From positions 275,955,507-276,019,506 of the forward strand of contig OZ005648.1 in NCBI GenBank assembly GCA_963930645.1: a stretch of 64,000 nt of DNA. The letters run 5' to 3'. The stretch's first letter is position 1. Every line of letters starts with the position of its first letter. The DNA is from Salticus scenicus (lineage: Eukaryota; Arthropoda; Arachnida; Araneae; Salticidae). The notes under the pieces were generated by a model. That model was not told where the DNA came from and searched no databases. It worked only from the letters and a program-made list of their open reading frames with translations. Of the stretch, positions 13,180 to 23,302 are shown one piece after another. Both the position numbers and the translations under genes were made by a program.

Positions 13180-13790
13180 TTACGTATTTTTGTAGTTCAT
13201 TAAATGATATTTAGATCTTTCTTTTAAATGTTCCAGTAGTTCTGATTCTTTCGTAGTTAAGCCTCTGAATTTCCACGTAGCCAACCTGGTAAGTGGTAAG
13301 GTTGGTAAGTGGCTGATGTCTTTTTGCGATATATTTTGCCACAACTTTTGCAATTGCTCAGCAGGAAGTACATTATCAATATCAGTATTTTCGGAACCGT
13401 TCTTAGACACATCATCCACAATACCAGTGTCTCTTACTGTATAGCTAGAAGATTGAGACTGATTTCAACATAATATATATATATATATATCATTTCCAAT
13501 AATATTTTGTTCCTTACAAAAATGGGATTCAATCGAACTATTTTCAGTAAAGGTTTCATGTCTATCATCACAATCCTTAATATTAGACGCGCATAAGTAA
13601 AGTGTCATTTCCTTTTTCAGTTTTTTTCTATTCCTGTCTTATTTCTCTATTATTTCGGAATTGGTTAGCATAATGCTTACACGTTTCGCCATCATTTCTT
13701 TTAGCTAAAACTCACAAACTTTCTAATTTTATAACTTTTCTGGCATTCGATTTTCTTCTTTCCCAATGCTTTTTACAATAACCCATTCAT
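13180..13790 (-). pseudogene. Broken coding relic of unknown protein
   Basis: The longest intact frame (13419-13180, 79 codons) is hydrophilic and coding-like, with ELLEHLKERSKYH near its end, unlike the low-complexity frames elsewhere. Reading upstream on the minus strand, coding-like segments continue in other frames: one with DCDDRHETFTENSSIESHF (about 13500-13600) and one with CKKHWERRKSNARK and GETCKHYANQFRNN (about 13660-13780). A TA microsatellite at about 13473-13490 causes one frame change, and there is at least one in-frame stop. The relic abuts a LINE remnant at 13790. I do not recognise the protein; it may be a processed pseudogene or a decayed transposon frame. A GTAAAG at the end of the 79-codon frame could alternatively be a splice donor. 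Confidence 0.4.
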
Positions 13791-14225
13791 TGTGGAACCT
13801 GGAGGACCAGAGTGTTCTTTTTTGTCTGGCACCTACCCTCAGACCTGTAAAGCTTGGGAGACCCTACCAGTAGCTAGGCCACCGCCGGCATTACTCATGG
13901 ACAATGATAATGCCCAAAATAGAAGCAGAATCGAGGCAGCAGAGGTGCGGTACCTACGATCTCTAAGGAACTGCACAATTATGGGCAAAATCAGAAGTGA
14001 ATGAATGTGTTTGAAGAGAATTGAAAGTTTTTATCCTCTTAGACAAGATTAATGAATGTTGCACTAATTGAACAAATCATATTCAACGTATGACTTGGAG
14101 AAGACTACCAAGAGCTGCCTTCTACAACATTATAAAGGGCGAGCGAGACCGCAGTAGATCCAGAATAAATTGGTTTGACCAAGAAACCGGAAACCACCTA
14201 ATCCTTATAGAAGATGATGATGATT
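13791..14225 (+). mobile_element. LINE (non-LTR retrotransposon) 3' end remnant
   Basis: A frame ending at 14004 carries RIEAAEVRYLRSLRNCT followed by IRSE, resembling the conserved AAEMRFLR...IRNE segment after the reverse transcriptase of many LINEs. Another frame at about 14090-14225 reads RMTWRRLPRAAFYNIIKG and then RINWFD, resembling the RLPK-A...GRPRLRWID segment just before the stop in the same proteins. The two segments are in different frames, so the copy is dead. It ends in a short GAT repeat (GATGATGATGATTAA), the kind of tail seen in RTE-type LINEs. It lacks the 5' part and is typical of 5' truncation. Confidence 0.6.
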
Positions 14226-14311
14226 AAATGATATTTAATATTTTAACATATTTAACAGTTATTCAACATAATTAACATTTATCTGCTGTCTTTTAATTAT
14301 ATATTTTTTAA

Positions 14312-14312
<1 letters not shown>

Positions 14313-14360
<48 letters not shown>
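14313..14360. repeat. (TA)n microsatellite
   Basis: A pure TA run of about 24 units. The flanks (TTAAG on the left, CCTTAA on the right) are roughly inverted, making a small palindrome centred on the repeat. Confidence 0.95.
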
Positions 14361-14361
<1 letters not shown>

Positions 14362-14362
14362 C

Positions 14363-15090
14363 CTTAATTACAACTTATAATTTCTAAATAAAGTCAATTT
14401 ATTGCATTATTCGTTTTTAAATTGTTTTTAAAGATTTCTGTCGAAAATTCCATTAATAAAAGTTAGATATTTTTGTTAGGATATTTCTTCCGTCTGAAAT
14501 CGTTAATTTTGCAGATATGCATGTGGCATGTAAATTAATCACATTAAATTATTAATAAATGCAGTCTTCAAATTGAAATATATCTATTTTAAGATAAAAA
14601 TCGTGTATTTATTTTAATTGAATTAACATTTAAAAACAAATTTCGTTTGGAATGTGGCTCATTTTACTTCGGGTAGATTTAGAATAGTTCAGATTTTACA
14701 TAAATCTATACAGATTTGTTTGTCTATATACTGCATTAAAATTTCTATTTCCCTAAATGGGTACCAAAATGTAAACATAAAGTATAAACCTTTGGAATAT
14801 AAATCACTACTTCATAATTTTAACGATGAATAGAGCCGCACAAATGCAGTAAATGCACTAAAGTAACTTTCAGTTTAATGGTTTAAAATACAATTTCAAT
14901 GCGCTTCAATCTACTTATTTATTTATCTTAAAGTAGTTGAAACTGTATAAGTAATTTCAAAATTTTAAATGTATTAATTTTATGAATATACGAAAAAGGT
15001 TACAACTCATTTATTTAGTTATAAACAAGTTTTTAAGACTAAAAATTTATTAGATTATTGTGTATTATCTTTCCCTTTAACAATTTTATA
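14363..15090. other. AT-rich DNA, nothing recognised
   Basis: No open frame, RNA gene or clear repeat was seen. Confidence 0.5.
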
Positions 15091-15626
15091 ATCTATATAA
15101 TATTTCTCTAACGTGGACCAGTTTCAATTATTTTTTGTCGAAACGATACGATACGCGAGGATAAAAAAAATAATATTTATACATGAACAATATTTAAGCA
15201 CGCGGAATTAGTTCAATGGACTAATAAGAAAAAATGACGACATTTGTCTGATGAGATTATTTTACGAAAAAAATGTATTTTTAACAGTTGTTTCTTCAGA
15301 ATCTTTGCAAGCATCATTTTAAACCTAGCAATATTTTAAAGATATATACAGAATATCTATATAATATTTCTCTAGCGTGGATCACTTCCAATCATTTTTT
15401 GTTGAAACGATACGACACGCGAAAAAAAAAAAATAATAATATTTATACATGAACAATATTAAAGCACGAGGACTTAGTTCAATGGACTAATAAGAAAAAA
15501 TGACGACATTTGTCTGATGAGATTATTTTACGAAAAAAAAAAAAAAATGTATTTTTAACAGTTGTTTCTTCAGAATCTTTGCAAGCATCATTTTTAACCC
15601 AGCAATATTAAAAAGATTTTTACAGC
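15091..15626. repeat. Two-copy tandem duplication, period ~264 bp
   Basis: The first copy starts at TCTATATAATATTTCTCTA (15092) and the second at 15356. Shared landmarks are AACGATACGA, CATGAACAATATT, TTCAATGGACTAATAAG and TTTGTCTGATGAGATT. Most differences are in A-runs (near 15172, 15425 and 15535), with scattered substitutions. No coding frame is present. Confidence 0.9.
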
Positions 15627-15689
15627 ATATGAACTTTTATAACATAAATTGACTAAAAAACACAATCATAAAAATATAATCAAACTAGG

Positions 15690-16082
15690 AATTATTTTAT
15701 TTTATTTTATTTATTTATTTATTTTAAAAAAATAATAATAATAACAAAATAAATAAAAAGTCATCGCCAGCATGACGACAAAAATTTGAAAGGCGTTGTG
15801 GGAGTCCTATATTAAAATCGTATTGCCTGTGGAAGTATGAAAACCATGAATTTTATTTGGAAACCTTTCTTTGAATTATTTTGGTTTCGCTATTGTACAA
15901 TATTAATTTGGTTTTATTAATTATTTGGTTTATGGTAATTTAAAATTTTAATTAGTATATATTTGTATATATTAGTATATATTAGTATATATAGTGAAAT
16001 TTGTATAACATTTATGAGTTTCAAATTTTAAAAGTAAATAAGAAAAGAAATAGAATGCGAATATTTCGCACGGGTTTGCTAG
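15690..16082 (+). mobile_element. Helitron 3' terminal segment
   Basis: The 3' end shows the classic Helitron pattern. A perfect hairpin, TGCGAA-TAT-TTCGCA (16056-16070), is followed eight bases later by a terminal CTAG at 16079-16082 and a host T at 16083. No inverted repeats or target duplication are expected for this class. The upstream body is AT-rich with repeated TATTAGTATATA motifs and encodes nothing visible, so the element is non-autonomous or truncated. The 5' boundary given is only a guess. Confidence 0.65.
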
Positions 16083-17070
16083 TATCTAGTATTACTTTTA
16101 CTGGTATATGGAATCTATTCCGTATTCCTGGTTTACCAAAAGGATATGTTTCCCATTTCGGAATTTCCTATAGCTATTTCATTTACAGTTATGACATTAC
16201 ATTCAACTTTTCAACAATAACATGTAATTATATACGGATAATCTATAAATAAAATTTTAATTACTGATAAAACAATTAGGTGATAATTTTGTATTGCATA
16301 TAAATTTCAATAAATTCCAATTAATCGAGAAAATTTGTTTAACTTTACAGTTTTTATTTATTTATTTATGTTATTATTTTATTTTAAATTCTGACTTTTG
16401 ATCTTTTTAAAGCATGCGGATTTTTCCAGAGATTAAACGATTCCGATCATTAATATATAACGGAAAATTTTGCAAATTTTGTTTTGTGCATAACTTTGAA
16501 ATATAAATTTTGTGGAACATGACAAATATTCATTATATGTACTTAGTTAATATAATGCTAATAATGTTTAGTAATATGATATACATGTATGTATATTGAT
16601 AAACAGAGCTTACACTAAAAATATAAAGGTTAATAAATTTTACCAGCAATTCCAACAATTAAAATGATAAGTATCAAAGACTACTCAAATCAAATCAAAA
16701 ATTTAAATAGAACTTAGATAATAGAATGTTTGCATTCCAACGGCATCAGGGGCCTGGTAGAATACAAACATGCAAAGTGATATCTGTATATATATATAAG
16801 TCATTTCAAATAGTTATCGCAGACTGAATTGCGAACACAAAATTATAATTGTTATTCTCAGCCACTGAACGATGATGAGAGGGAGAAGGGAAGTAAATGA
16901 TAATTTAATCCAGCCGGTTTAGTTCTCTGGATTATTCGTCCCATGGTTTTGGTTCAAATATGAGGAATAATCACAGTATGAGAAAATAAGAATAAAAATA
17001 AATAAAAGGAAATATTTTTCATATTTCAAATTTTTATATTCTGATAAGAAGAGGTTGAGGCAGTAAAAGC

Positions 17071-17107
<37 letters not shown>

Positions 17108-17653
17108 AATGTTTCGATTCGATTTTACGTAGTAACGTTAAAAGGAGAAAGCTAAGAATGTAGGAGGAAATTTTCGAGAAAAGAGATTTTATAAGAATAT
17201 TTACTTTACGAGGGTAAAATATCCACAATATTTTCTGAAAATGTCGTGGATAATAGACACGTAGAACCAGAATTTTGTTATCTGGATTCAAACATATTGA
17301 ATGTTTAATGATAAAAGGTATTCATTACAAGCAAATATGTCAATATTGTTATTCTATTTTAGTCTTTTAAGTCTTATTTTTGAGATTTAAGAGTTTGAGT
17401 ATTACGTTAAAATGAATTCGAATATTAGGTTTAAAAATATGAAAAACTGTAATGTGACTCCTAACTGTTAGAGGTCATTGTCATTTTTAGTATTTGAACA
17501 CAGAATTTATGACAAATCAAGGTTTTATCCAAACATCTTGAATCGTTTGTGTTAAATATTATACAAATGTTTGATAAATCTAAGCAGAAATCTCGGGTTT
17601 AGATCCGCTAAACTTAAGGGGTAAATATATCGTTTTCAAATATTAATATATTC

Positions 17654-17687
<34 letters not shown>

Positions 17688-17897
17688 TGTTGTTGTTGTT
17701 GTTTGTATGCCCTCAACTTTTATTTTAACAAATTATACAAAATCCTGCAGATTGAAAGAAAAGTGTGTGCAGGTAATGTGGAAGCTACAGTGCAATTTGA
17801 TTAGCATAAAATATTCATAATGGAGGAAGATCCCGTGTTTCCATATTATCTAAGCCTCTTTAATTTTAACTGCAAATAAAATATAAGACCTTAAATT
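16083..17897. other. AT-rich region without recognised genes
   Basis: Contains an A-tract at about 17072-17106 and a T-tract at about 17657-17685. A slightly GC-richer patch at 16740-16960 has no useful open frame. The frames at 16001-16252 and 17034-17291 overlap the Helitron end or encode homopolymers and look spurious. Confidence 0.55.
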
Positions 17898-17977
17898 TTA
17901 ACCTTTTGAAAGGGGCTGTGACAGCATCTGTCACGCTTCACCATAGGATTTCGGAAGAGCCCCTCTCAAAAGGTTAA
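17898..17977. mobile_element. Miniature piggyBac-type MITE (72 bp plus TTAA on each side)
   Basis: TTAA at 17898-17901 and 17974-17977 flanks a 72-bp insert with inverted ends: CCTTTTGAAAGGGGCT on the left and AGCCCCTCTCAAAAGG on the right, one mismatch in 16. TTAA target sites and ends beginning CCYTTT are characteristic of the piggyBac superfamily. The core contains an extra small hairpin, GTGACAGCATCTGTCAC. It has no coding capacity and would depend on a transposase elsewhere. Confidence 0.75.
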
Positions 17978-19054
17978 GCGGATATAATTTATTTTATAAT
18001 TCTGACAGACTCCACAAAAGTTTTTATTTTTATAGCATAAAAGTCATGCTTGTGTAGAAATATGTTGTTCTTTGAAAGAAATAGCATACTGTCTCTAAAA
18101 GGAAATTATATTTAAAATCATAATATTTTTTTCTTTTTCTTGCTTCTATATTTTTTTCTTTCTTTTTCATTTTCTTCTATTATTTTTTATCATTTGCAAA
18201 TAAATTTAGAATTTATTAACTTATATATTTGAATGGGGGAACCTTCTTTAATAGGATTGTACTATTGTTCTAGCTAACGATACTTTTTTGAACTACAACA
18301 GTTTTGTTACTTATTAGTGAAATAAGAACAAAATCACGATTAAAGCAATTGATATCTAAATCAAATGATAAGAAAATCTTTATACAAAAATGAGAGTATT
18401 AACATTTTAAAAGTTAAAATACACTTAAACATTCGTAAAAATTAGCGGGATTAAAATACCTCATTATCTCAAAGACTAGGAAATAATCTTAATCTCGAAA
18501 TTTCATGCATTCATTGATTATATATTCATTGAATTTTGTAACATTCATTTTAAAGATGATTAAAGATAATCTTAGAACACTTCACTTATCACAGTTCAAG
18601 GAATATGAAATTGCATGAAAAATTTTATGTAAAATGGCTTCAAAAAATTAGCGAGACCAAAATGTATCATAACCAAAATGGTTGGCACTAAAATTTTTGC
18701 GGAGCTAAAATGGTAGGACCGGAACGTGGATACCAAAATAGCCAAACCAAAATGTAGGGCTTCTAGAAACGGAGTAGTTCTTTATGAAAGAAACTAAATA
18801 AATAATATTGAATAATTTAATTTAATGCAGTGCATAGATTAAAAGATATTCAATTAAATAAGCAAAAACAAAACTTAAAAAGAAATGGATTTGGATTAAT
18901 AAAAATGTTTGTTTTACATTAATTTTAAATAATTATTAAATAGTTTAAATAAAAATAATAATAATAAAAACATTCATTCCACTAAAATTTAATAAACACT
19001 TACAAAAAATGAGAAAAGTGAATTCATGCTCAAAGCAATGAATTTCTATGTATA
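17978..19054. other. AT-rich DNA with one degenerate minisatellite
   Basis: No gene was seen. It holds the AAAATG minisatellite at 18628-18760. The long minus-strand frame 18945-19301 is a shadow of the Tc1 3' end in the wrong frame plus flanking AT-rich sequence. Confidence 0.5.
18628..18760. repeat. Degenerate ~15-17 bp minisatellite with AAAATG core
   Basis: About seven units recur, each around CCAAAATGG or CTAAAATGG with variable 6-8 base spacers, for example GACCAAAATGTATCATAA, ACCAAAATGGTTGGCACT and CTAAAATGGTAGGACC. The units are too diverged for an exact period. Confidence 0.6.
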
Positions 19055-19846
19055 CAGTCATTTGGAAAAGTTTAAGACCAACCGTAGAAAAATCAGATTT
19101 AATGACATTCAGCAAAAATAACATACATATTTTACATATAAAAGAACAAAATACACTGTACAGTAAATGGTTATTTACTGTAATTAAAGTCAGTATTTTG
19201 TAGGACCTCCTTTGTTTTTGTAATAACATGTGCAATCCTCTTAGGCATGCTATAAATAAGAGACTTGCAGTAAGCTTTAGAAATGTCTGTGCATCAGACA
19301 TGCTTTACAGCTTCAACAAGTGCCGTAGCAGTGGATGGTTGCTTTTAAGGCGACTTTATTTTTCACAATACACCACAGATTCTCCATTGGATCCAAGTAT
19401 GTGCTGTTACCTGACCAGTCAAGCACTTTGATTTTCTGTGCCTTGAGATATTTCTTGAGAATCTTTGCTCTGTGACACGGAGCCTCATCATGCATGAAAA
19501 CTGAACATTTATGAACACGCATGTGAAGCTTCAACTTCTCACGTAACAAATTAAGGTACAACTTTTCGTTCATAGTGGATTTAGGTGGCACAAAATTCAG
19601 ACTAGCAGTACCGGACACAGACATTGCACCCCATATCATTTGGCTTGGAAGATGTTTCAGAGATTGAATCGTATATCTCTCACCACATATTTTCCCCTTG
19701 GGCAGAGAACACTTGTAGCACGTTCAAAAAGTTGCTGCTCACTTGACTCATCCGAAAATAAGACCTACTCAACTGCTGTACTGTTCACTTCTGATATTGT
19801 CTGGCGAAAGTCAGTCGTATCTTTTTCATCCTTGGAGTAAGTCGAT

Positions 19847-19883
<37 letters not shown>

Positions 19884-20427
19884 AGATTTGTGGAATGATA
19901 AACCAAAATTTTTGGCCAAACGTCTTGAAATAGTACTCAAACTGACGCTGGTGCCGTTTGCAGCCATAGAATGTCTAATCGTATTGCAGGAGGTGTTTAG
20001 ATCTGGTACGACAATACTTCTTATCACATGATAAGCACGTGCACTAGGGCGACCACTTCTCTTAAGTCCACAAATTTTCCCGAATTTTTAAATTTGCTAA
20101 TAGCTTGATACACAGCTATTTTGCTCACATTTACCCTCGAACTTATTTGACGTTCAAAAAAATCCAGTTTTATGCAGGGTCAATATTTCTGACCTTTTTG
20201 CAACACTAAGTGAAGGTTTTTTACCCATTACAATAATTACACATCAGCACTGTCTACGACAAAATTCAATAAACAACTGGCGATAAACGTGTCGACGACC
20301 TTTATTTGTAGCAGTGGAATGCGTCTGATGCAACCAGCACATGATGACGCAATAACCTGTGCAAAATGATGCAATGTGTTAAAATACTGAAAATCGGCTA
20401 CTGGCCTTAAACTTTTGCATATCACTG
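19055..20427 (-). mobile_element. Complete Tc1-family DNA transposon copy (inactive)
   Basis: The element runs CAGT...ACTG with TA on each side (19053-19054 and 20428-20429). The ends are inverted repeats of about 25 bp: CAGTCATTTGGAAAAGTTTA on the left, and CAGTGATATGCAAAAGTTTA reading inward from the right, followed by AGACCA and AGGCCA. The 1,373-bp length and a single internal transposase relic on the minus strand fit a Tc1 element with short terminal repeats. It is inactivated by frameshifts and a homopolymer expansion (see the pseudogene entry). Confidence 0.93.
19171..20228 (-). pseudogene. Tc1 transposase pseudogene (DD34E)
   Basis: Transposase that would bind the terminal repeats and cut and paste the element. 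The relic starts at ATG 20228-20226 (MGKKPSLSVAKR). A helix-turn-helix segment with SKIAVYQAI and an RSGRP linker follow in shifted frames. The catalytic residues remain visible: first Asp in SDES (codon at 19750-19752), second Asp in MHDEAPCH (19487-19489) and Glu in MENLW (19382-19384). Exactly 34 residues separate the last two, which defines the Tc1 family. The C-terminal relic (CKSLIYSMPKRI) ends at the stop at 19171-19173. Breaks: several frameshifts, an in-frame stop after RDIRFNL, and a 34-T run (19848-19881) that reads as poly-lysine on the coding strand. The total span matches a ~345-residue family length. Confidence 0.92.
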
Positions 20428-20429
20428 TA

Positions 20430-22084
20430 ATAATGATAGAATATATTCTTTTTTGAGCAATTTATTCTTTCAATTAGCATAAATTTAATGCAATCTATTT
20501 TATAAATACGAATCACTAAAATATGTAACATTATTAATATTACACTGTTTTAACAAGTAAAACATTCAACTTCGAAAAACGTTGCTTACTTGTCGTCTTA
20601 TATTTCATAAAGAAAGTAAAAAAATGTGAACTATTATTTTGCATTTCAAGGCAAATCGCATTAAAAGGAAAAAAAGAAAAAAAAAGATGGTAAAAAAATA
20701 CGTTACTTTGATTTATTTGATGCGAAACAATTATCATCCATAACAAAGCTTATAAACAATTTATTTTGCTTAACACGAATTTAATTTTTTTCTCCCATAC
20801 ATAAATATTTTTTCAATGAGTTGTTTTTGTATAAAATTAATCTTAGTAAACTTTGTCAGACTATGCATTTATATGTAACTGTCCCTAAAAAATTTATGTT
20901 TTAATATAACTTTATTTATGAAAACCAGAAAAAGTTTAAAATAAAAAGGTCATGAATTCAAGCATCAGGTACTTTGAGTTTTATTTATTTTTTATTTTTT
21001 TTATGTTCTGTTAATTTATTTTACTTTTTATTCTTTTGGCAGACGATAAAATTTTAATACAACAGAAAAAGAAATATTATGAAATTTTGGGAATAACTTT
21101 GAAGTCATACGTAAAAAAAAAAAAAATGTTTGAATTTTTTCCCCTGACATAGTTAAAAAAAAAAAAAAAAACATTTTTTCCCTTAAAGAAAATATATAAA
21201 AGAAAATAATCTTTATTACATTAATTGATTATTGTTTTGTAATGAAACATTAAAAAAAAATTTTTTTTCATTCGCGTAATTATTTTTCTTTGTTTCAATT
21301 CTTGATATTATGCATGAATGGAATTAATTCTTTAAAAAAATAAATAAGTAAAAGTAAACAAAAATGCAATTATTTAAAAGTATTATTCCAATTAACAAAA
21401 GAAAACTTTTTTTAAACAGAGAAATTCCATTTTCATTTCATTTAATTACAGATAAGGAATTAAATTATAATTATCAAAAAAGCATGGTTATCTTAAGATT
21501 AGAAATCATCAAAATATTTTTTTTGTTGTTTACTGAATATTTCTACCATTTTTATTTTTCGTTTTCATTATTTTAAAATTTTGCAAAAATATAAAAATGA
21601 TTTTTTTTAATAAGTTTGTGTACTTTTATAAAATAATATTGCACATGTGTATTATTTATATATATTTTTCTTTTTCTAAATGTATAAATATTGTTAAGTT
21701 ATGATGTAATTTATTAGAAAAATCACTGGGTATCACTGGGTATCACTGGGTTATTTTTAATTTATGGTAATTTTCTTTACAAAAAAAAATAAATAAATAA
21801 ATAAATATTTCTGCCATGGTATATTTAGACGTTCATTTGATATATCCTTGTAATATTTTCATGATAACTACAACATAAACAAACAAGTGCATTTATTGAT
21901 ATAATTTTTATAAACTAGTATCGTCCAGAGGTCGAAACTCGGCCACTTTTTTGCAAAGCAAGGTAAAGCGAAGTTATTACCTTGTCCTAAACGGAATTAA
22001 ATTGCAACACAGCTGCAGCAATTGTTTGTCGATATGCACTCTAACTGAATCAGAAGAGTTTTACTTAATATATTTCTCTATGTT
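20430..22084. other. AT-rich DNA, no recognised gene
   Basis: Contains many A/T runs and one 10-bp triplicate at 21724. Frames at 20540-20746 and 21364-21576 are low-complexity and look spurious. Confidence 0.55.
21724..21750. repeat. Three-copy minisatellite of TATCACTGGG
   Basis: The ten-base unit TATCACTGGG occurs three times in direct succession, the first with A in place of its initial T. Confidence 0.9.
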
Positions 22085-22385
22085 TGGTACGTTGAAGATG
22101 TTGAGCCTTTTCTGAAATGAGAGGAAATCGCAACGTGGAAATATTTGGATTATACAGCACAAAAGCTAATCGGTACCATGTCAAACCAAGGTTCAACCAA
22201 ATATTAAATTAGTTTAAATCAATTCCATTGGTTCGAAAATTACAGTGTTTGAACTCAGAAAGACAGATATTTTGCAAAAATGGTCAAATTGAGCTCGAGA
22301 AATCTCAAAACGTTTAACTTCATCGAAAACCGAACATTTATAATTTTTCTGAATTTTATACTCTCTTCTTATATATGCAGAGAAA
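22085..22385 (-). mobile_element. Dispersed-family fragment (minus strand)
   Basis: Read on the minus strand this has the family order: AAGAGAGTAT start, CGGTTTTCGATGAA, ACGTTTTGAGAT, TTTGACCATTTTTGCAAAAT, ATCTGTCTTTCTGAG, then GAACCAATGGAATTGATT and TTGAACCTTGGTTTGA. It corresponds to the 5' 300 bases of 46223-47011, and the 3' half is missing. A second, shorter match (ATCGAAAACCGG near 22470) suggests a further eroded piece just to the right. Confidence 0.65.
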
Positions 22386-22621
22386 AGAATAATAAATCCA
22401 CTTTTTGAAAAATAAGTAGTCAATTTCAGTTAATTGAAACGCAAGGAAATCTCAAAACAGGTAAATTAATCGAAAACCGGAAATCAAAAGTTTTTCCATA
22501 TCTTCTACTTGCTTCTCATACGCAAAAGATATACGAAAGCGAAGTGTGACGTCACTGACCGTTGTTGGGGCCAAGTAAAATATTTTCTATGTTAATCGCC
22601 CATTGGATTTTTTGTAAAAAA

Positions 22622-23302
22622 TTATTAAACATTGAGGAAAATTATTTCCTGATTTTATATCCCATATTTGGGTATAGTTACAAATTAGTTATCGTGCACA
22701 TGTCTTAGATTAAGTTATTTTACTGTCAAATTGACAAAATTTTAATTTAAAATTTGAAATCTCTAGAAACAAAATGGGCATAGGTTTGATATCTGTTCGT
22801 CCTTGGCGTTTTGTATATTTGGCGATCAAAAACGTAATACGAAAACAAAACATACTTGTCCGATGTATATTTTTGCAATACATATATATTGTACAAAATA
22901 TTGTTTCATATTACTAATTGTTCTCTTAATGTACTTTTTTAAAATAACCATGTTTTTGAAAGGAATTAAATGTGCTCGCCAGATAATTTAGCGACCTTTC
23001 ACTTAGATTTAGATAATTTAGATTAATTAGATCTTTTATTATTGTTTTTTATTTCCGCCAAGGACGACAAATGTCAAATCTGTTCTTTTAAAATGAATCT
23101 CATTCTTTTGAACTAAAATGTTTATGTTTATAATCGAAAATGAAAGTCTGCCATTTTATTTTTCTAGAGCATTGAAATTAAAAATTAAAATTTTATGACT
23201 TTGACAGAAAAAATCTAACACACGCAGACAGTAACTTACATGAAACTGTACCCAAATATGGGGATTAAAATCGAGAGATAATTTTCCTTCATGTTTAATT
23301 AA
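22622..23302. mobile_element. Non-coding element with long imperfect terminal inverted repeats
   Basis: Left arm 22622-22808 and right arm 23054-23302 match in inverted orientation: ATTAAACATTGAGGAAAATT against the complement of AATTTTCCTTCATGTTTAAT, then CCATATTTGGGTA, CTGTCAAA and AAATTTTAATTT, with CGTCCTTGGCG at the inner border. About 245 bp separate the arms. No frame in the spacer resembles a transposase. It looks like a foldback or MITE-type element; the outer right end merges into an ATTA repeat, so target duplication could not be read. Confidence 0.65.

Noticed and set aside
16820..16895. Possible micro-exon after TTGTTATTCTCAG
   Set aside because: Only about 30 bases to the next donor-like GTAAAT; such pairs occur often by chance.
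18945..19301. 118-codon minus-strand frame, the longest in the window
   Set aside because: It is the wrong frame of the Tc1 transposase 3' end read through into AT-rich flank. The correct frame there gives CKSLIYSMPKRI.
19228..19840. Plus-strand frames inside the Tc1 element
   Set aside because: Antisense shadows of the minus-strand transposase relic.
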